Source of the DNA: Desulfopila aestuarii DSM 18488
Lineage (GTDB): Bacteria; Desulfobacterota; Desulfobulbia; Desulfobulbales; Desulfocapsaceae
DNA length: 64,000 nucleotides
Assembly (NCBI GenBank): GCA_945863875.1
Contig: CAMBBS010000013.1
Coordinates: forward strand, 49,880 to 113,879
Reading direction: 5' to 3'
The notes under the pieces were generated by a model, which did not search any database, was not told the origin of the DNA, and saw nothing but the letters and a program-made list of their open reading frames with translations. Positions 1 to 14,411 of the stretch are shown here, in pieces (position 1 is the first letter of the stretch; each line of letters starts with the position of its first letter). Position numbers and translations under genes: made by a program.

Positions 1-906
1 GCCAGGGTCATCAAGGAACGCGGTGGCAAAACACAGCATAAAGGCTGTTCGCAGTGCATTATCGACTGCTCCAATGAATTCGTCACCGAAAAAGGCGAGT
101 ATGTGACCTCGTCCCTTGAATACGAAACCATCTGGGCGATGGGCGGCATGATCGGCAACGACAATCTGGATGCCATCGCCAGACTCGATTTCCTCTGCGA
201 TGATATCGGAATTGACACCATGAACACCGGCGCGGCATTGGCGGTAGCCTTTGATGCCGGTTACCGTGAGTTCGGCGATGCGGATGCGGCCATCAGTCTG
301 GTTGAAGAGGTGGCAGCCGGAACCGAGATGGGCCGACTTATCGGCAATGGCCCCAATGCCGTCGGCAAACACTTTAACCACAGCCGGGTGCCGACGGTTA
401 AAGGTCAGGGGATGGCCGCCTATGACCCGCGTGCCATTCAGGGAATGGCCGTGACCTATGCGACAACCGCCATGGGGGCGGACCACACCGCCGGCTGGGT
501 TGTCGACAAGAACCTGGAAGCCTTTGGCGGAACCGTCGATGCCATGGAGGCCACGGGCCAGGTAGAAATTTCCCGTAACGCCCAGATTCATATGGCCGCC
601 GTGGACAGCGCCGGCATCTGTGATTTTGCCCAGTCGGGGCTGGCGACAGAAGCGGGGATCAATAACGTCTTTACCATGATGGCTGCCAAATCAGGCCAGG
701 TTTTCGGCCGGGAAGAGTGGACGGAACTCGGCCGACGCGTCATAAAAGCGGAGCTGGAATTTAACCGAAAGGCCGGTTTCACCAAAGATGACGATCGCTT
801 GCCGCCAATGTTCTACAACGAGCCCCTGCCTCCACATAATGTGGTCGTCAAGGTGAGCGATGAACAAATGGATTCCACCTTTGATTTTTTAAGGAACACT
901 CCATGA
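1..906 (+). CDS. Aldehyde ferredoxin oxidoreductase, C-terminal part (5' truncated)
   Basis: The frame is open from the left window edge to a TGA at 904-906, giving about 301 residues of the C-terminal part of a tungsten-pterin aldehyde:ferredoxin oxidoreductase. These enzymes oxidise aldehydes to carboxylates with ferredoxin as acceptor. Near the start of the visible part is CSQCIIDC, the CX2CX3C trio that binds the [4Fe-4S] cluster in this family; the fourth cluster cysteine is probably the one in DSAGICDF near residue 205. An ATG inside the stop (ATGA overlap) starts a MoaD-like gene, a common pairing for tungsten/molybdenum cofactor enzymes. Which of the several AOR paralogues this is cannot be told from the fragment. 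Confidence 0.88.
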   Translation, partial: ARVIKERGGKTQHKGCSQCIIDCSNEFVTEKGEYVTSSLEYETIWAMGGMIGNDNLDAIARLDFLCDDIGIDTMNTGAALAVAFDAGYREFGDADAAISLVEEVAAGTEMGRLIGNGPNAVGKHFNHSRVPTVKGQGMAAYDPRAIQGMAVTYATTAMGADHTAGWVVDKNLEAFGGTVDAMEATGQVEISRNAQIHMAAVDSAGICDFAQSGLATEAGINNVFTMMAAKSGQVFGREEWTELGRRVIKAELEFNRKAGFTKDDDRLPPMFYNEPLPPHNVVVKVSDEQMDSTFDFLRNTP

Positions 907-1142
907 AGGTCTGTGTCAAACTTTTTGGCACCCTGCCCGCCTACTACCCCGGCTGCTATCCGGACATGGGCCTTGATGTGGAGATTCCGGCCAAGACATC
1001 GGTTGCCGAACTGGTTGATCTGGTCAGAATACCACCGGAACAGGTGGCCATCGTCGCCATTAACGGCATGCTGGCGAAGGGGAATCAATTGGTGCCGGAA
1101 GGCGCCGAGGTGAAACTGTTTCAACCTCTGAACGGCGGTTGA
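903..1142 (+). CDS. MoaD/ThiS-family sulfur carrier protein
   Basis: A 79-residue ubiquitin-fold protein ending in a diglycine (PLNGG), the C-terminus that is adenylated and thiocarboxylated in MoaD/ThiS carriers. Its start overlaps the aldehyde oxidoreductase stop as ATGA, so translation is probably coupled. The context suggests it donates sulfur during synthesis of the dithiolene of the tungsten/molybdenum pterin cofactor of its neighbour; that pairing is known for AOR genes, but the specific role is inferred. A ThiS role is less likely because no thiamine gene is nearby. Confidence 0.85.
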   Translation: MKVCVKLFGTLPAYYPGCYPDMGLDVEIPAKTSVAELVDLVRIPPEQVAIVAINGMLAKGNQLVPEGAEVKLFQPLNGG

Positions 1143-1610
1143 AAAATCGACCCGCGGCACTCCCGACCATCTCATGGGTCTCGCGGACCTGCTGCACCAG
1201 CTTTCCCAGGGACTCTCTACCGGAAAAGTGCACGGAAAACGGTGGACGCAATATTACATTTTTGCAACACTTCTCACATTTAAACGACAATTATGGGCAT
1301 TCCCATCATGCTGTAAAATTATTAACTGTTCAGTCAATTGATATTCAAGGGGAAAACGGAAACTGCCGGGGATGGCACTGGATTTGCTACACGAAGCCAT
1401 CGACATTTGTTTTTCTCGTACCCGGTCGGATCGCTGGGTACCGTAAGCGGTTATCAAAAAACAACATAGCCAAAGATAGACCCGGAACGGCATAAGGAGC
1501 CGTAGCGAAATGGGTGAAAACAGCCGGGTTATTTCATAACGGGTCCTAAATAAAACAATGCAGAGAAACCAGTGGTCTCTCTGCACCGTGTGCATCAAGA
1601 AAGGAACAAA
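1143..1610 (+). other. Long non-coding leader of the pot operon with alternative base pairings
   Basis: About 470 bases without a convincing gene. GACCCGG at 1479-1485 can pair either with CCGGGT at 1524-1529 or with CGGGTC at 1540-1545, so two mutually exclusive long-range stems are possible. Between them ACGGC (1487-1491) and GCCGT (1499-1503) form a small hairpin. A near-perfect hairpin at 1560-1584 (stem GCAGAGA/TCTCTGC plus inner ACC/GGT) lies just before the potA ribosome binding site. I compared the region by eye with c-di-GMP-I and guanidine-I riboswitches and found no clear match. Confidence 0.35.
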
Positions 1611-2651
1611 ATGGCCAATGAGATTGAAAAAAATTTACACCTGAAAAATATATGCAAAAGCTTTGGTGATGTGCGGGCGGTCGACAATATCTCCCTCACC
1701 GTCCCGGCCGGCTCGTTTTTCACTTTGCTTGGTCCTTCCGGTTGCGGCAAAACCACGCTGCTGCGCATCATTGCCGGCCTGGAGTTGCAGGACTCCGGCC
1801 AGGTGATCCTCGGCAGTGAGGACATATCTTCCTTGCCGGCAACGAAACGACACATCAATACCGTTTTCCAGAGCTACGCTCTGTTCCCCCACCTCTCAAT
1901 ATTCGAAAATGTCGCCTTTGGTCTGCGCGCGAGAAAATTTGCCGAAAATGATATCAAGAAAAGGGTAACCCCGCGCCTGGAGATGCTCGGCATCGAGAGC
2001 ATGTGTAACAGGCTGCCCCATCAGCTTTCCGGTGGCCAGAAACAGCGAGTGGCACTGGCCCGGGCCTTAGTCAACGAGCCGGATGTCCTTCTCCTTGACG
2101 AACCAATGTCCGCCCTTGACGCCAAGCTGCGCGCCCAGGTGCAGGTAGAGCTGCGCAGCCTGCAGCAAAAGCTCGGCCAGACCTTCATTCTCGTAACCCA
2201 CGACCAGGAAGAAGCCCTGGTCGTCTCTGATACGATCGCGGTGATCAGAAACGGCGTGATAGAACAGGCAGGCACGCCGGAAGAGGTCTATGATCATCCC
2301 ACATCGAAATTTGTCGCCGAGTTTCTCGGCGCCGCCAATCTGATCGAGGGGGAGTTTGTCGAGAACCGGTTTCATTCCACTCTGGGGTCATTCCAGTTGT
2401 CGACAACACCGACCTGGCGCTCCGGTACGGTTGCCTTCAGACCGGAATGGACTCGCATCCACGAGAGTGATCCAGGGGGGAATAGCTTTCGGGCAAAGAT
2501 ACGGGAGATCATCTACCGGGGCACCGACTTCGATATCTGGTTCGAGCCCGGACCTATCCGCGTCAGATCAAATACCTATAAACATTTCAAGGTAGGGGAC
2601 CAAGTGTGGCTCGACATCGCCCCGACGGATCTGGTGGTGCTCGATGCATAA
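1611..2651 (+). CDS. potA: Polyamine ABC transporter ATP-binding protein PotA
   Basis: A 346-residue ATPase of a spermidine/putrescine importer. Visible motifs are Walker A GPSGCGKTT (about residues 41-49), signature LSGGQKQRVALARAL, Walker B LLLDEP and the H-loop THDQEEAL, followed by a C-terminal TOBE-like regulatory region. I chose the ATG at 1611 because AAAGGA sits just upstream and the protein then begins in the usual way; an in-frame GTG at 1572 lies inside a hairpin. It is the first gene of potABCD and overlaps potB by 8 bases. Assignment to polyamines rests on the family and on the PotD-like binding protein; related substrates cannot be excluded. Confidence 0.9.
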   Translation: MANEIEKNLHLKNICKSFGDVRAVDNISLTVPAGSFFTLLGPSGCGKTTLLRIIAGLELQDSGQVILGSEDISSLPATKRHINTVFQSYALFPHLSIFENVAFGLRARKFAENDIKKRVTPRLEMLGIESMCNRLPHQLSGGQKQRVALARALVNEPDVLLLDEPMSALDAKLRAQVQVELRSLQQKLGQTFILVTHDQEEALVVSDTIAVIRNGVIEQAGTPEEVYDHPTSKFVAEFLGAANLIEGEFVENRFHSTLGSFQLSTTPTWRSGTVAFRPEWTRIHESDPGGNSFRAKIREIIYRGTDFDIWFEPGPIRVRSNTYKHFKVGDQVWLDIAPTDLVVLDA

Positions 2652-3549
2652 TATTATTATCTGGTATGGGGAGTTGACCTCGGTTCGCTCCCTGCTCAAA
2701 CGCGGCTTACTCTTTCTTTCGCCGGGCATTGCCTGGCTTCTGGTCTTTCTCGTCCTTCCCGGGCTGGTCCTGGTGGCAGTCAGCTTTGCCAGTCGCGGGT
2801 CCTATGGAGAACTGATCTGGAGCTTTAGTTTTGAAAACTATTCGCGCCTGGCCGGGTTCGGCATGTTCGGCTGGACGGCGGACTACCTGACCATTGTCTG
2901 GCGATCGATCGTCGTCGCTTTTTTCACCTCGTTGATTTCCGTGCTGCTCAGTTACCCGCTCTGTTTTTTTATCGCCGCAAGGCCTGAACGGACACGCTTT
3001 CTCTGGTTGACCATGCTGATCATCCCCTTCTGGACCAATATGGTTATTCGCAGCTACTCCTGGTTTCTCATTCTGGCGCCGGAACTGCCGTTTGCACAAG
3101 TTGCCGCCAGGCTCGGCATCATCCCTGAAGGATCACCGCTCTATCCAAGCGTTCTTGCCGTCTATCTCGGCATGGTGTCGCTCTACCTGCCCTTTGTTGC
3201 CCTGCCGCTGTATTCCAGTATCGAAAAACTCGACTGGTCCTTGGTGGAGGCGGCCCAGGATCTCTATGCGTCGCGGAGCAGAATTTTTTTACACGCTATC
3301 CTGCCGCAGACCTTACCGGGACTCTCGGTGGGCATCATCCTGACCTTTGTTCCGGCCATGGGCATGTTCGTCGTGCCGGACCTGCTCGGAGGAGCAAAAT
3401 ACATGCTCATCGGCAACCTTATTCAGCAACAGTTCAGCACCAGCCGCGACTGGCCGTTTGGCGCCGCCATCTCGATGGGCTTAATGGTGCTGACCATGGG
3501 CAGCCTCTATTTTTACCGCAAAAAAAGCCGAGGGGGGACAATACTTTGA
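2644..3549 (+). CDS. potB: Polyamine ABC transporter permease PotB
   Basis: A 301-residue inner-membrane permease with about six hydrophobic helices. The conserved EAA loop that docks on the ATPase is seen as EAAQDLYASR with the downstream glycine (LPQTLPGLSVGI). It begins inside the end of potA and ends by overlapping potC (TTGA), the spacing of a tightly coupled operon. PotB and PotC form the heterodimeric channel of the importer. The extreme N-terminus (first 15 residues) is uncertain because the start lies in the overlap. Confidence 0.9.
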   Translation: MHNIIIWYGELTSVRSLLKRGLLFLSPGIAWLLVFLVLPGLVLVAVSFASRGSYGELIWSFSFENYSRLAGFGMFGWTADYLTIVWRSIVVAFFTSLISVLLSYPLCFFIAARPERTRFLWLTMLIIPFWTNMVIRSYSWFLILAPELPFAQVAARLGIIPEGSPLYPSVLAVYLGMVSLYLPFVALPLYSSIEKLDWSLVEAAQDLYASRSRIFLHAILPQTLPGLSVGIILTFVPAMGMFVVPDLLGGAKYMLIGNLIQQQFSTSRDWPFGAAISMGLMVLTMGSLYFYRKKSRGGTIL

Positions 3550-4346
3550 AACGATCCGGCGTAGTGATCAGTTGTCTGGCGCTCATGACTATGGCTTTTC
3601 TCTATCTGCCCCTTCTGGCGGTGGCTTTTTTTTCGGTGAACGCGACAAAATACGGCCTCGTCTGGAAGGGCTTCACTCTCGACTGGTATGTTAAACTCTT
3701 TTCTAACGAGGTGATCCTCGGTGCAGCAGTCAACACGCTGGAACTGGCGGTTATTTCCACCGTCATTTCAACCGTGCTCGGCACAATCCTCGCTATAGGC
3801 ATTGACCGTTTCCCCTGGTCAAAGAGATCGGCGACCAGTCTTGACATGATTCTGCATCTGCCGGTAGTCATTCCCGACATCATCCTTGCCGCTGCCCTGG
3901 TTGTCGCTTTTGGCATGTTACGCCTGGTCTCCTCCTGGTTTGAGCCCGGCATGCTGAATATGGTCATCGGCCACGTCACCTTCCAGATTGCCTTTGTCGC
4001 TTTGGTCGTACGAAGCAGACTCGACGCTGTCGGAAAAGACATCGAAGAGGCGGCCCGTGATCTCTTTGCCTCGAACACCTATCTGCTCCGTCACGTGACT
4101 CTGCCCCTTATTCTGCCGGGCATTGTCGCCGGGGCAATGCTCGCTTTCACCCTGTCGCTCGATGATTTTGTCATCAGTTTTTTCACCGCCGGTACTGATT
4201 CGGTGACGTTGCCGATTTATATATACGCTGCTGTCCGCCGGGTTGTGACGCCGGAGATTCATGCTCTTTCCACCCTCGTTCTTCTGGCAACCGTATTGCT
4301 GGTGATTGGTACGGAACGAGTGTCTCGAAGGTTTCAACAGAGATAA
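3546..4346 (+). CDS. potC: Polyamine ABC transporter permease PotC
   Basis: A 266-residue permease, partner of PotB, with an N-terminal membrane anchor and an EAA loop (EEAARDLFAS, then LPLILPGIVAG). The best start is a TTG that overlaps the potB stop as TTGA at 3546-3549, implying translational coupling. The sequence SLDDFVISFF after the EAA loop is typical of PotC/PotI permeases. Confidence 0.9.
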   Translation: MKRSGVVISCLALMTMAFLYLPLLAVAFFSVNATKYGLVWKGFTLDWYVKLFSNEVILGAAVNTLELAVISTVISTVLGTILAIGIDRFPWSKRSATSLDMILHLPVVIPDIILAAALVVAFGMLRLVSSWFEPGMLNMVIGHVTFQIAFVALVVRSRLDAVGKDIEEAARDLFASNTYLLRHVTLPLILPGIVAGAMLAFTLSLDDFVISFFTAGTDSVTLPIYIYAAVRRVVTPEIHALSTLVLLATVLLVIGTERVSRRFQQR

Positions 4347-4441
4347 GTCGCCGGTGGCCGGCTGGAAGCGAAACAAAGAACTGTAGTCGTGGTGATGGTT
4401 AGGTTATCTTGCCAATCTCAACAAAACATGGAGAAACACTA

Positions 4442-5494
4442 ATGAAAAAAATGACATCCCTGCTCGCCGCTTTACTGATCTTGCTCGGCGCCACATTTAC
4501 ATTCGCCCAGGAGGAACTGCATGTCTTCAGCTGGTCGGAATATATGGATGAAGCCCAGATGGCCAAAGACTTTGAGGCTGCAACCGGCATCAAGGTGAAA
4601 ATTGACCTGTATGAGTCAAACGAGGATATGATCGCCAAGCTGCAAGCTGGAGGCGTCCGGCAGTACGATATTATTATTCCTTCTGATTTTGTCATTCCGA
4701 GCCTGGTCAATCTGAATCTCATCCAGAAACTCGATCACAGCAAGATCCCCAATATCAACAACCTCTCGGAAAAATTTAGAACGGCGGAGTTTGATCCGGG
4801 CAACGTGTACACGGTCGGCTGGCAGTGGGGCACCGTCGGCCTCATGTATAACCGCGACAAAGTATCCGACAGTGATGTGTCCTCCTGGTCGATCCTCTTT
4901 GATCCAAACAAAAACCCCGGCTCTTTTTATCTCATTGATTCAGTAAGGGAAATGCTCGGGATTGCTCTCGTTTCCCTTGGCTATGACTTCAACACGACCG
5001 AACCTGGCGAGTTGAAAGCCGCGGTAGATTTACTTGTTGCCACGAAAAAGAAACCGACCTGTCTCGGCTTTAAAGGCGGTGTCGGCGGGAAAAACGACAT
5101 CATCGCCGGCGTGGCCAATGCGGCCATCGTCTATAACGGCGATGCTATTCAGACCGTCTCCGAGGAACCGGATAAATATGCCTTCATCGTCCCGAAAGAG
5201 GGCACCGTCATCTGGATCGATTCAATGTGCATTCCTGCCGAGGCGCCCAACGTTTCGGCCGCCCATAAATGGATTAACTGGATCCTGGAGCCGAAAGTGG
5301 GTGCCGCTTTATCGAACTACAACCACTATGCCACACCAAATGAAGCCGCCAAACCATTTCTGGCCAAAGAAGATCTCAACAACCCAGGGGTCTGGCCACC
5401 GGCTGAGACGATGAAGACGCTCAGTTTCGCCAAAGACCTTGGCGACAAAATGAAGATGATCGACCAGGCCTGGACAATGGTAAAATCCAACTGA
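4442..5494 (+). CDS. potD: Polyamine-binding periplasmic protein PotD
   Basis: A 350-residue extracytoplasmic solute-binding protein. The ATG at 4442 is preceded by GGAG and opens a clear signal peptide (MKKM, then a hydrophobic run ending TFAQ before EELHVFSW). The mature start, with VFSWSEYMDEAQMAKDFE and later YDIIIPSDF, is typical of PotD/PotF spermidine/putrescine receptors. There is no lipobox cysteine, so it is probably a soluble periplasmic protein. It closes the potABCD operon and is followed by a hairpin at 5511-5544. Confidence 0.9.
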   Translation: MKKMTSLLAALLILLGATFTFAQEELHVFSWSEYMDEAQMAKDFEAATGIKVKIDLYESNEDMIAKLQAGGVRQYDIIIPSDFVIPSLVNLNLIQKLDHSKIPNINNLSEKFRTAEFDPGNVYTVGWQWGTVGLMYNRDKVSDSDVSSWSILFDPNKNPGSFYLIDSVREMLGIALVSLGYDFNTTEPGELKAAVDLLVATKKKPTCLGFKGGVGGKNDIIAGVANAAIVYNGDAIQTVSEEPDKYAFIVPKEGTVIWIDSMCIPAEAPNVSAAHKWINWILEPKVGAALSNYNHYATPNEAAKPFLAKEDLNNPGVWPPAETMKTLSFAKDLGDKMKMIDQAWTMVKSN

Positions 5495-5510
5495 TCCACA
5501 ACCATACAAC

Positions 5511-5544
5511 CTGTCAGGACAGAGCACGGCATCCGTCCTGACAG
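5511..5544. terminator. Hairpin between convergent potD and DUF945 genes
   Basis: Perfect 10-bp inverted repeat CTGTCAGGAC/GTCCTGACAG with a 14-base loop, 16 bases after the potD stop and 14 bases before the end of the opposing gene. There is no clear T-run on either side, so it may work as a weak bidirectional terminator or as an mRNA 3' end. Confidence 0.5.
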
Positions 5545-5558
5545 ATGATACAGTGTAC

Positions 5559-6881
5559 CTAAAATACCACCACCTGCCCGTTCAGGTACAGCTTGCCATC
5601 TCTGGTCTCGGCCTTGTGACTGAGATTGCCGCCGTCCTGAACAAACAAACCGGTTGGCATGCCCGAATAGAGGGGCGACAAAAGCATGGGATTGTCACCG
5701 ACAAGTCCTGCCGGAAGGCGCACATTGGATTGCAGAGAAAAAATGTCCACCACCAGCTCCGGTTGCTGCAAAAGAGGGACAAACTGCGCAAAGGTCATGT
5801 CTTTATTCAAGCTTAGTGCCGCATCACCAGTCACCTCTCCCGCCGACAATTTGGCGTACAGATCCGAGATTTGCAGTTCCAACCCTTTTTTCATTAATTT
5901 TTCATATGCCGCCAAAAACTGAAATTGTGTCCGCGACATCTGCTCCTGCAGGATCGTTTTCATTATTTCAGGATCATCTTCTGCATCGTGCATATCCTGC
6001 AAGACACCGTGCGCCATCTCGGTATACAACTTCATGAATTCTTCAAAACCCTGGATATCCATATTGATGACGCCAAGTCGGACAAACCCCTTATCGACCT
6101 TTTCTGACCCGGCCAGCAGTTGATCCGCGCCAAAGGTCGTGACGACGGATATGGTGTTCTCTTCACTATCCGCATCGATAGAATAGTCGCCTTTAAAATT
6201 GACCAGTTCAAACCGTTCGAGTTCCCCTCCAATTTTACATTTTTCCACCGCCAGGGAGAGCGTAGCATCCCAAAGATAGGTGGAGATCTTTTCCAGCGTC
6301 GAGGTAATGGCGATACCGTCCACCTGTGCTTTTTGCGCAACGGAAAAACCTTCCCAGGAGGCCTCGGACGAGAAGTTTTTCAAGGTATCATCGCAGAAAA
6401 GTACGACTTTTCCTGCTTTAATGTCAACAACATCATCTTCGATCGGCACAGAAAAAGCATCGAGGGTGATTGCTGCATTAATCTGTCCGGAAAATGAATA
6501 TTCGGTGGTGATGGTCAAGGGGTTTTTACCGGCAAGTTTATTACCGACAAAATCTGCGAACCATTTGTTTTTATCAAGACTGGTCGTCGAGACAACGCCG
6601 GTCAATCCATGCCTCGCATGGTCGACAAAAAGTATCTCATCAACGCCGTATACCGCCTGTAAGCTGCCCAGTTTCATTTTCCACTCAATTTGTGTCGAGG
6701 AAAAGCCCCTGTCATAGCGCACCATCTCGATGGAGGCATCGGAACCATTCTCCGCATACAAGGTATTGAGATTGTTAAATGACCGTTTGATTACTCTCTC
6801 CATGACCAAGCCGCTGAAAAAGGGAGCACTTATTCCTGCAACTGCAATGAGTACGACAATACCGCCGACAATTTTTTTCAT
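5559..6881 (-). CDS. DUF945 (YdgA-like) family protein
   Basis: A 440-residue protein that starts with one membrane segment (MKKIVGGIVVLIAVAGI) and is otherwise rich in beta-type sequence, as in the DUF945/YdgA family of inner-membrane-anchored proteins of unknown function. The ATG at 6881 has AAGGAG at good spacing; an upstream in-frame start would add 17 residues before the membrane anchor and is less likely. It is a single gene, convergent with potD and downstream of gltBD on the same strand. Family membership is judged from overall character, so moderate confidence. Confidence 0.6.
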   Translation of the reverse strand: MKKIVGGIVVLIAVAGISAPFFSGLVMERVIKRSFNNLNTLYAENGSDASIEMVRYDRGFSSTQIEWKMKLGSLQAVYGVDEILFVDHARHGLTGVVSTTSLDKNKWFADFVGNKLAGKNPLTITTEYSFSGQINAAITLDAFSVPIEDDVVDIKAGKVVLFCDDTLKNFSSEASWEGFSVAQKAQVDGIAITSTLEKISTYLWDATLSLAVEKCKIGGELERFELVNFKGDYSIDADSEENTISVVTTFGADQLLAGSEKVDKGFVRLGVINMDIQGFEEFMKLYTEMAHGVLQDMHDAEDDPEIMKTILQEQMSRTQFQFLAAYEKLMKKGLELQISDLYAKLSAGEVTGDAALSLNKDMTFAQFVPLLQQPELVVDIFSLQSNVRLPAGLVGDNPMLLSPLYSGMPTGLFVQDGGNLSHKAETRDGKLYLNGQVVVF

Positions 6882-6950
6882 TCCTGCTCCTTGGCAGCTG
6901 AGAAATTCTTTTTTTGGTGTTCCGATGAACAATTACTGGTTGTAAAAATG

Positions 6951-12843
<5,893 letters not shown>

Positions 12844-12956
12844 ACTGTCCTCTTAAAACTCAGGAGAAATTCAATGTTTTATCCACCTGCGGTAGTACAT
12901 TTTTATCTGTGGTAAATCAACCATATTGACCGGCACAAGTCATCATTCTTTTTAAC

Positions 12957-12983
12957 AATGGTTCTCATTATGATTCTCATTAG
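12957..12983 (-). promoter_or_regulatory. Fur-box-like operator upstream of gltB
   Basis: The region contains two tandem copies of TTCTCATTA/ATTCTCATTA; on the minus strand this reads TGAGAATCATAATGAGAA. That resembles overlapping 7-1-7 Fur sites (TGATAATnATTATCA). It lies about 115 bases upstream of the gltB start, the only gene it could serve, because the radical SAM gene ends at 13016 with the same orientation. Confidence 0.5.
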
Positions 12984-13015
12984 GACAATTGAGATACCCG
13001 GTGCGAGCTGGCTTT

Positions 13016-14182
13016 TCAAATAAACCGCTTCATCAATTCATCGACAGCCGCATCGACGTTCTCCGGGGTGATGCCGGCACGCCGGCAGGCATTTTCCACA
13101 TGCTGCCGCTTCGTTGCAGAACGCATATCATCCAGGCCTCGAAACAGTCCCATCCTCCGGCCGACCTGATAAAGCATCCTTTCTCTCGGGTCGAGGTGGA
13201 GAAACTCTTGCACGATGCCAACCATATTTCCCTTGTCCTTGGGGTATTGTCCTTCAAGGTTCTCAAAAAGATTGAGGATGTGATCGCTCTTCAGGGTGCT
13301 GGTAATACCATTAAGGGCCTGCAGAAAGATAAGGAGTTCCCGGGCCGTCTCGGCATCACCCAACTTCTGAAATTCACCCCTGCTGTACTCCGCATACAGC
13401 TCGACATGTTTAGGGATGGCCAGCGTCCGCAGGCGGATGAAGTCCGGGTTGATCTGATTCAGGGCATCGGCACTCTCCAGGGCATGTTCCTCGGAAAGAT
13501 CCTTGCCGCCCAATCCCGGCATAATGTATTCAGAGAGTTCCATCCCGGCCTGTTTTACTTTTTGTCCCGCGGCAATATGGGTCTTTTTATCCACCCCTTT
13601 CTTAATCCGGGCGAGCACCTTGTCCGAACCACTCTCCATGCCGATATGGATACGCGACAGGCCCGATTCGGCCATCAGCTGGAGATTATGTGCACTTATC
13701 CTGGCGATGGTGTGCGACCGTCCATAGGAGGTTATCCTCTCGACCCAAGGGAAGCACCGCTGCAGATGCTGCAGAATGGTAATGAGGCGCTCCGGTTTGA
13801 TAACCAGACTGTTGGCATCCTGGAGAAAGATCGAGCGCATGCCGGAAGCGGCCCACTGCAATGCGGCATTACGTGCAGCCCGGTCGCCCACCCCATCGAG
13901 GGCGCGAAGCCGCTCGATATCGACCGGGTAGACCTTGCCGCTTTTGCCGGCATATTTCCTGAGCTCAAGCACATAGCCATGGACACGATTAATATCCTCC
14001 AACACGTCTTCCATGGACCGCAGGGAGAAATTCTGGCGCTTATATACCGGACAGAAGGTGCATCGATTCCACGGACAATTGCGGCTGATGCGAAGAAGCA
14101 GACTCCCCGCCTCGCTTGGCGGCCGAATCGGCCCCTGCTCAAAACCTTTGTACCCATTATTTTCCGGATCGGTTGCGTGCAT
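13016..14182 (-). CDS. Radical SAM protein with CX4CX2C cluster motif
   Basis: A 388-residue radical S-adenosylmethionine enzyme of unknown substrate. The cluster motif near residues 36-44 is NCPWNRCTFC: four residues, not three, separate the first two cysteines; I checked this on the DNA. Later segments (GMESGSDKVLARIKKGV, LGLGGKD-type loop as GLGGKDLSEEHA) are like the radical SAM barrel of HemN/Elp3-like proteins. There is no B12-binding domain. AAGGAA lies upstream of the ATG. The nearest neighbours give no pathway hint. Confidence 0.8.
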   Translation of the reverse strand: MHATDPENNGYKGFEQGPIRPPSEAGSLLLRISRNCPWNRCTFCPVYKRQNFSLRSMEDVLEDINRVHGYVLELRKYAGKSGKVYPVDIERLRALDGVGDRAARNAALQWAASGMRSIFLQDANSLVIKPERLITILQHLQRCFPWVERITSYGRSHTIARISAHNLQLMAESGLSRIHIGMESGSDKVLARIKKGVDKKTHIAAGQKVKQAGMELSEYIMPGLGGKDLSEEHALESADALNQINPDFIRLRTLAIPKHVELYAEYSRGEFQKLGDAETARELLIFLQALNGITSTLKSDHILNLFENLEGQYPKDKGNMVGIVQEFLHLDPRERMLYQVGRRMGLFRGLDDMRSATKRQHVENACRRAGITPENVDAAVDELMKRFI

Positions 14183-14334
14183 GTATATTCCTTATTATTG
14201 ATTTCACTTAACAAAGCTGTACAGTAGCCAAATATAAGGCTTAATCGGCTGAAAAACAACAATGCCGACAAGAGCAGATATACTCTTTCACACCCTTTCC
14301 TGCACAGGATGTACACATTATGGGATAGAAATAC

Positions 14335-14376
14335 AAAAAAGGGCGCGGCGATCTCTAAGGATCGCCGCGCCCTTTT
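14335..14376 (-). terminator. Strong hairpin terminator after the rhodanese gene
   Basis: Perfect 13-bp stem GGGCGCGGCGATC/GATCGCCGCGCCC with a 6-base loop, flanked by A6 on one side and T4 on the other. Read on the minus strand it ends in a T-run 36 bases after the rhodanese stop. Confidence 0.85.
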
Positions 14377-14411
14377 GCGGGAGTGCATGCTCTTTTGTAA
14401 CTATTACCTGG

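Noticed and set aside
1139..1495. A 118-codon open frame after the MoaD-like gene
   Set aside because: No ribosome binding site, no recognisable motif and atypical composition; more likely leader sequence.
1143..1610. Known riboswitch (c-di-GMP-I or guanidine-I) before the pot operon
   Set aside because: Individual fragments such as AGCCGGGTT recall the c-di-GMP-I consensus, but the order and the other conserved blocks are missing.
12989..14227. A 412-codon plus-strand frame over the radical SAM gene
   Set aside because: It mirrors the radical SAM gene exactly and shows no domain; the minus-strand protein has a clear cluster motif.
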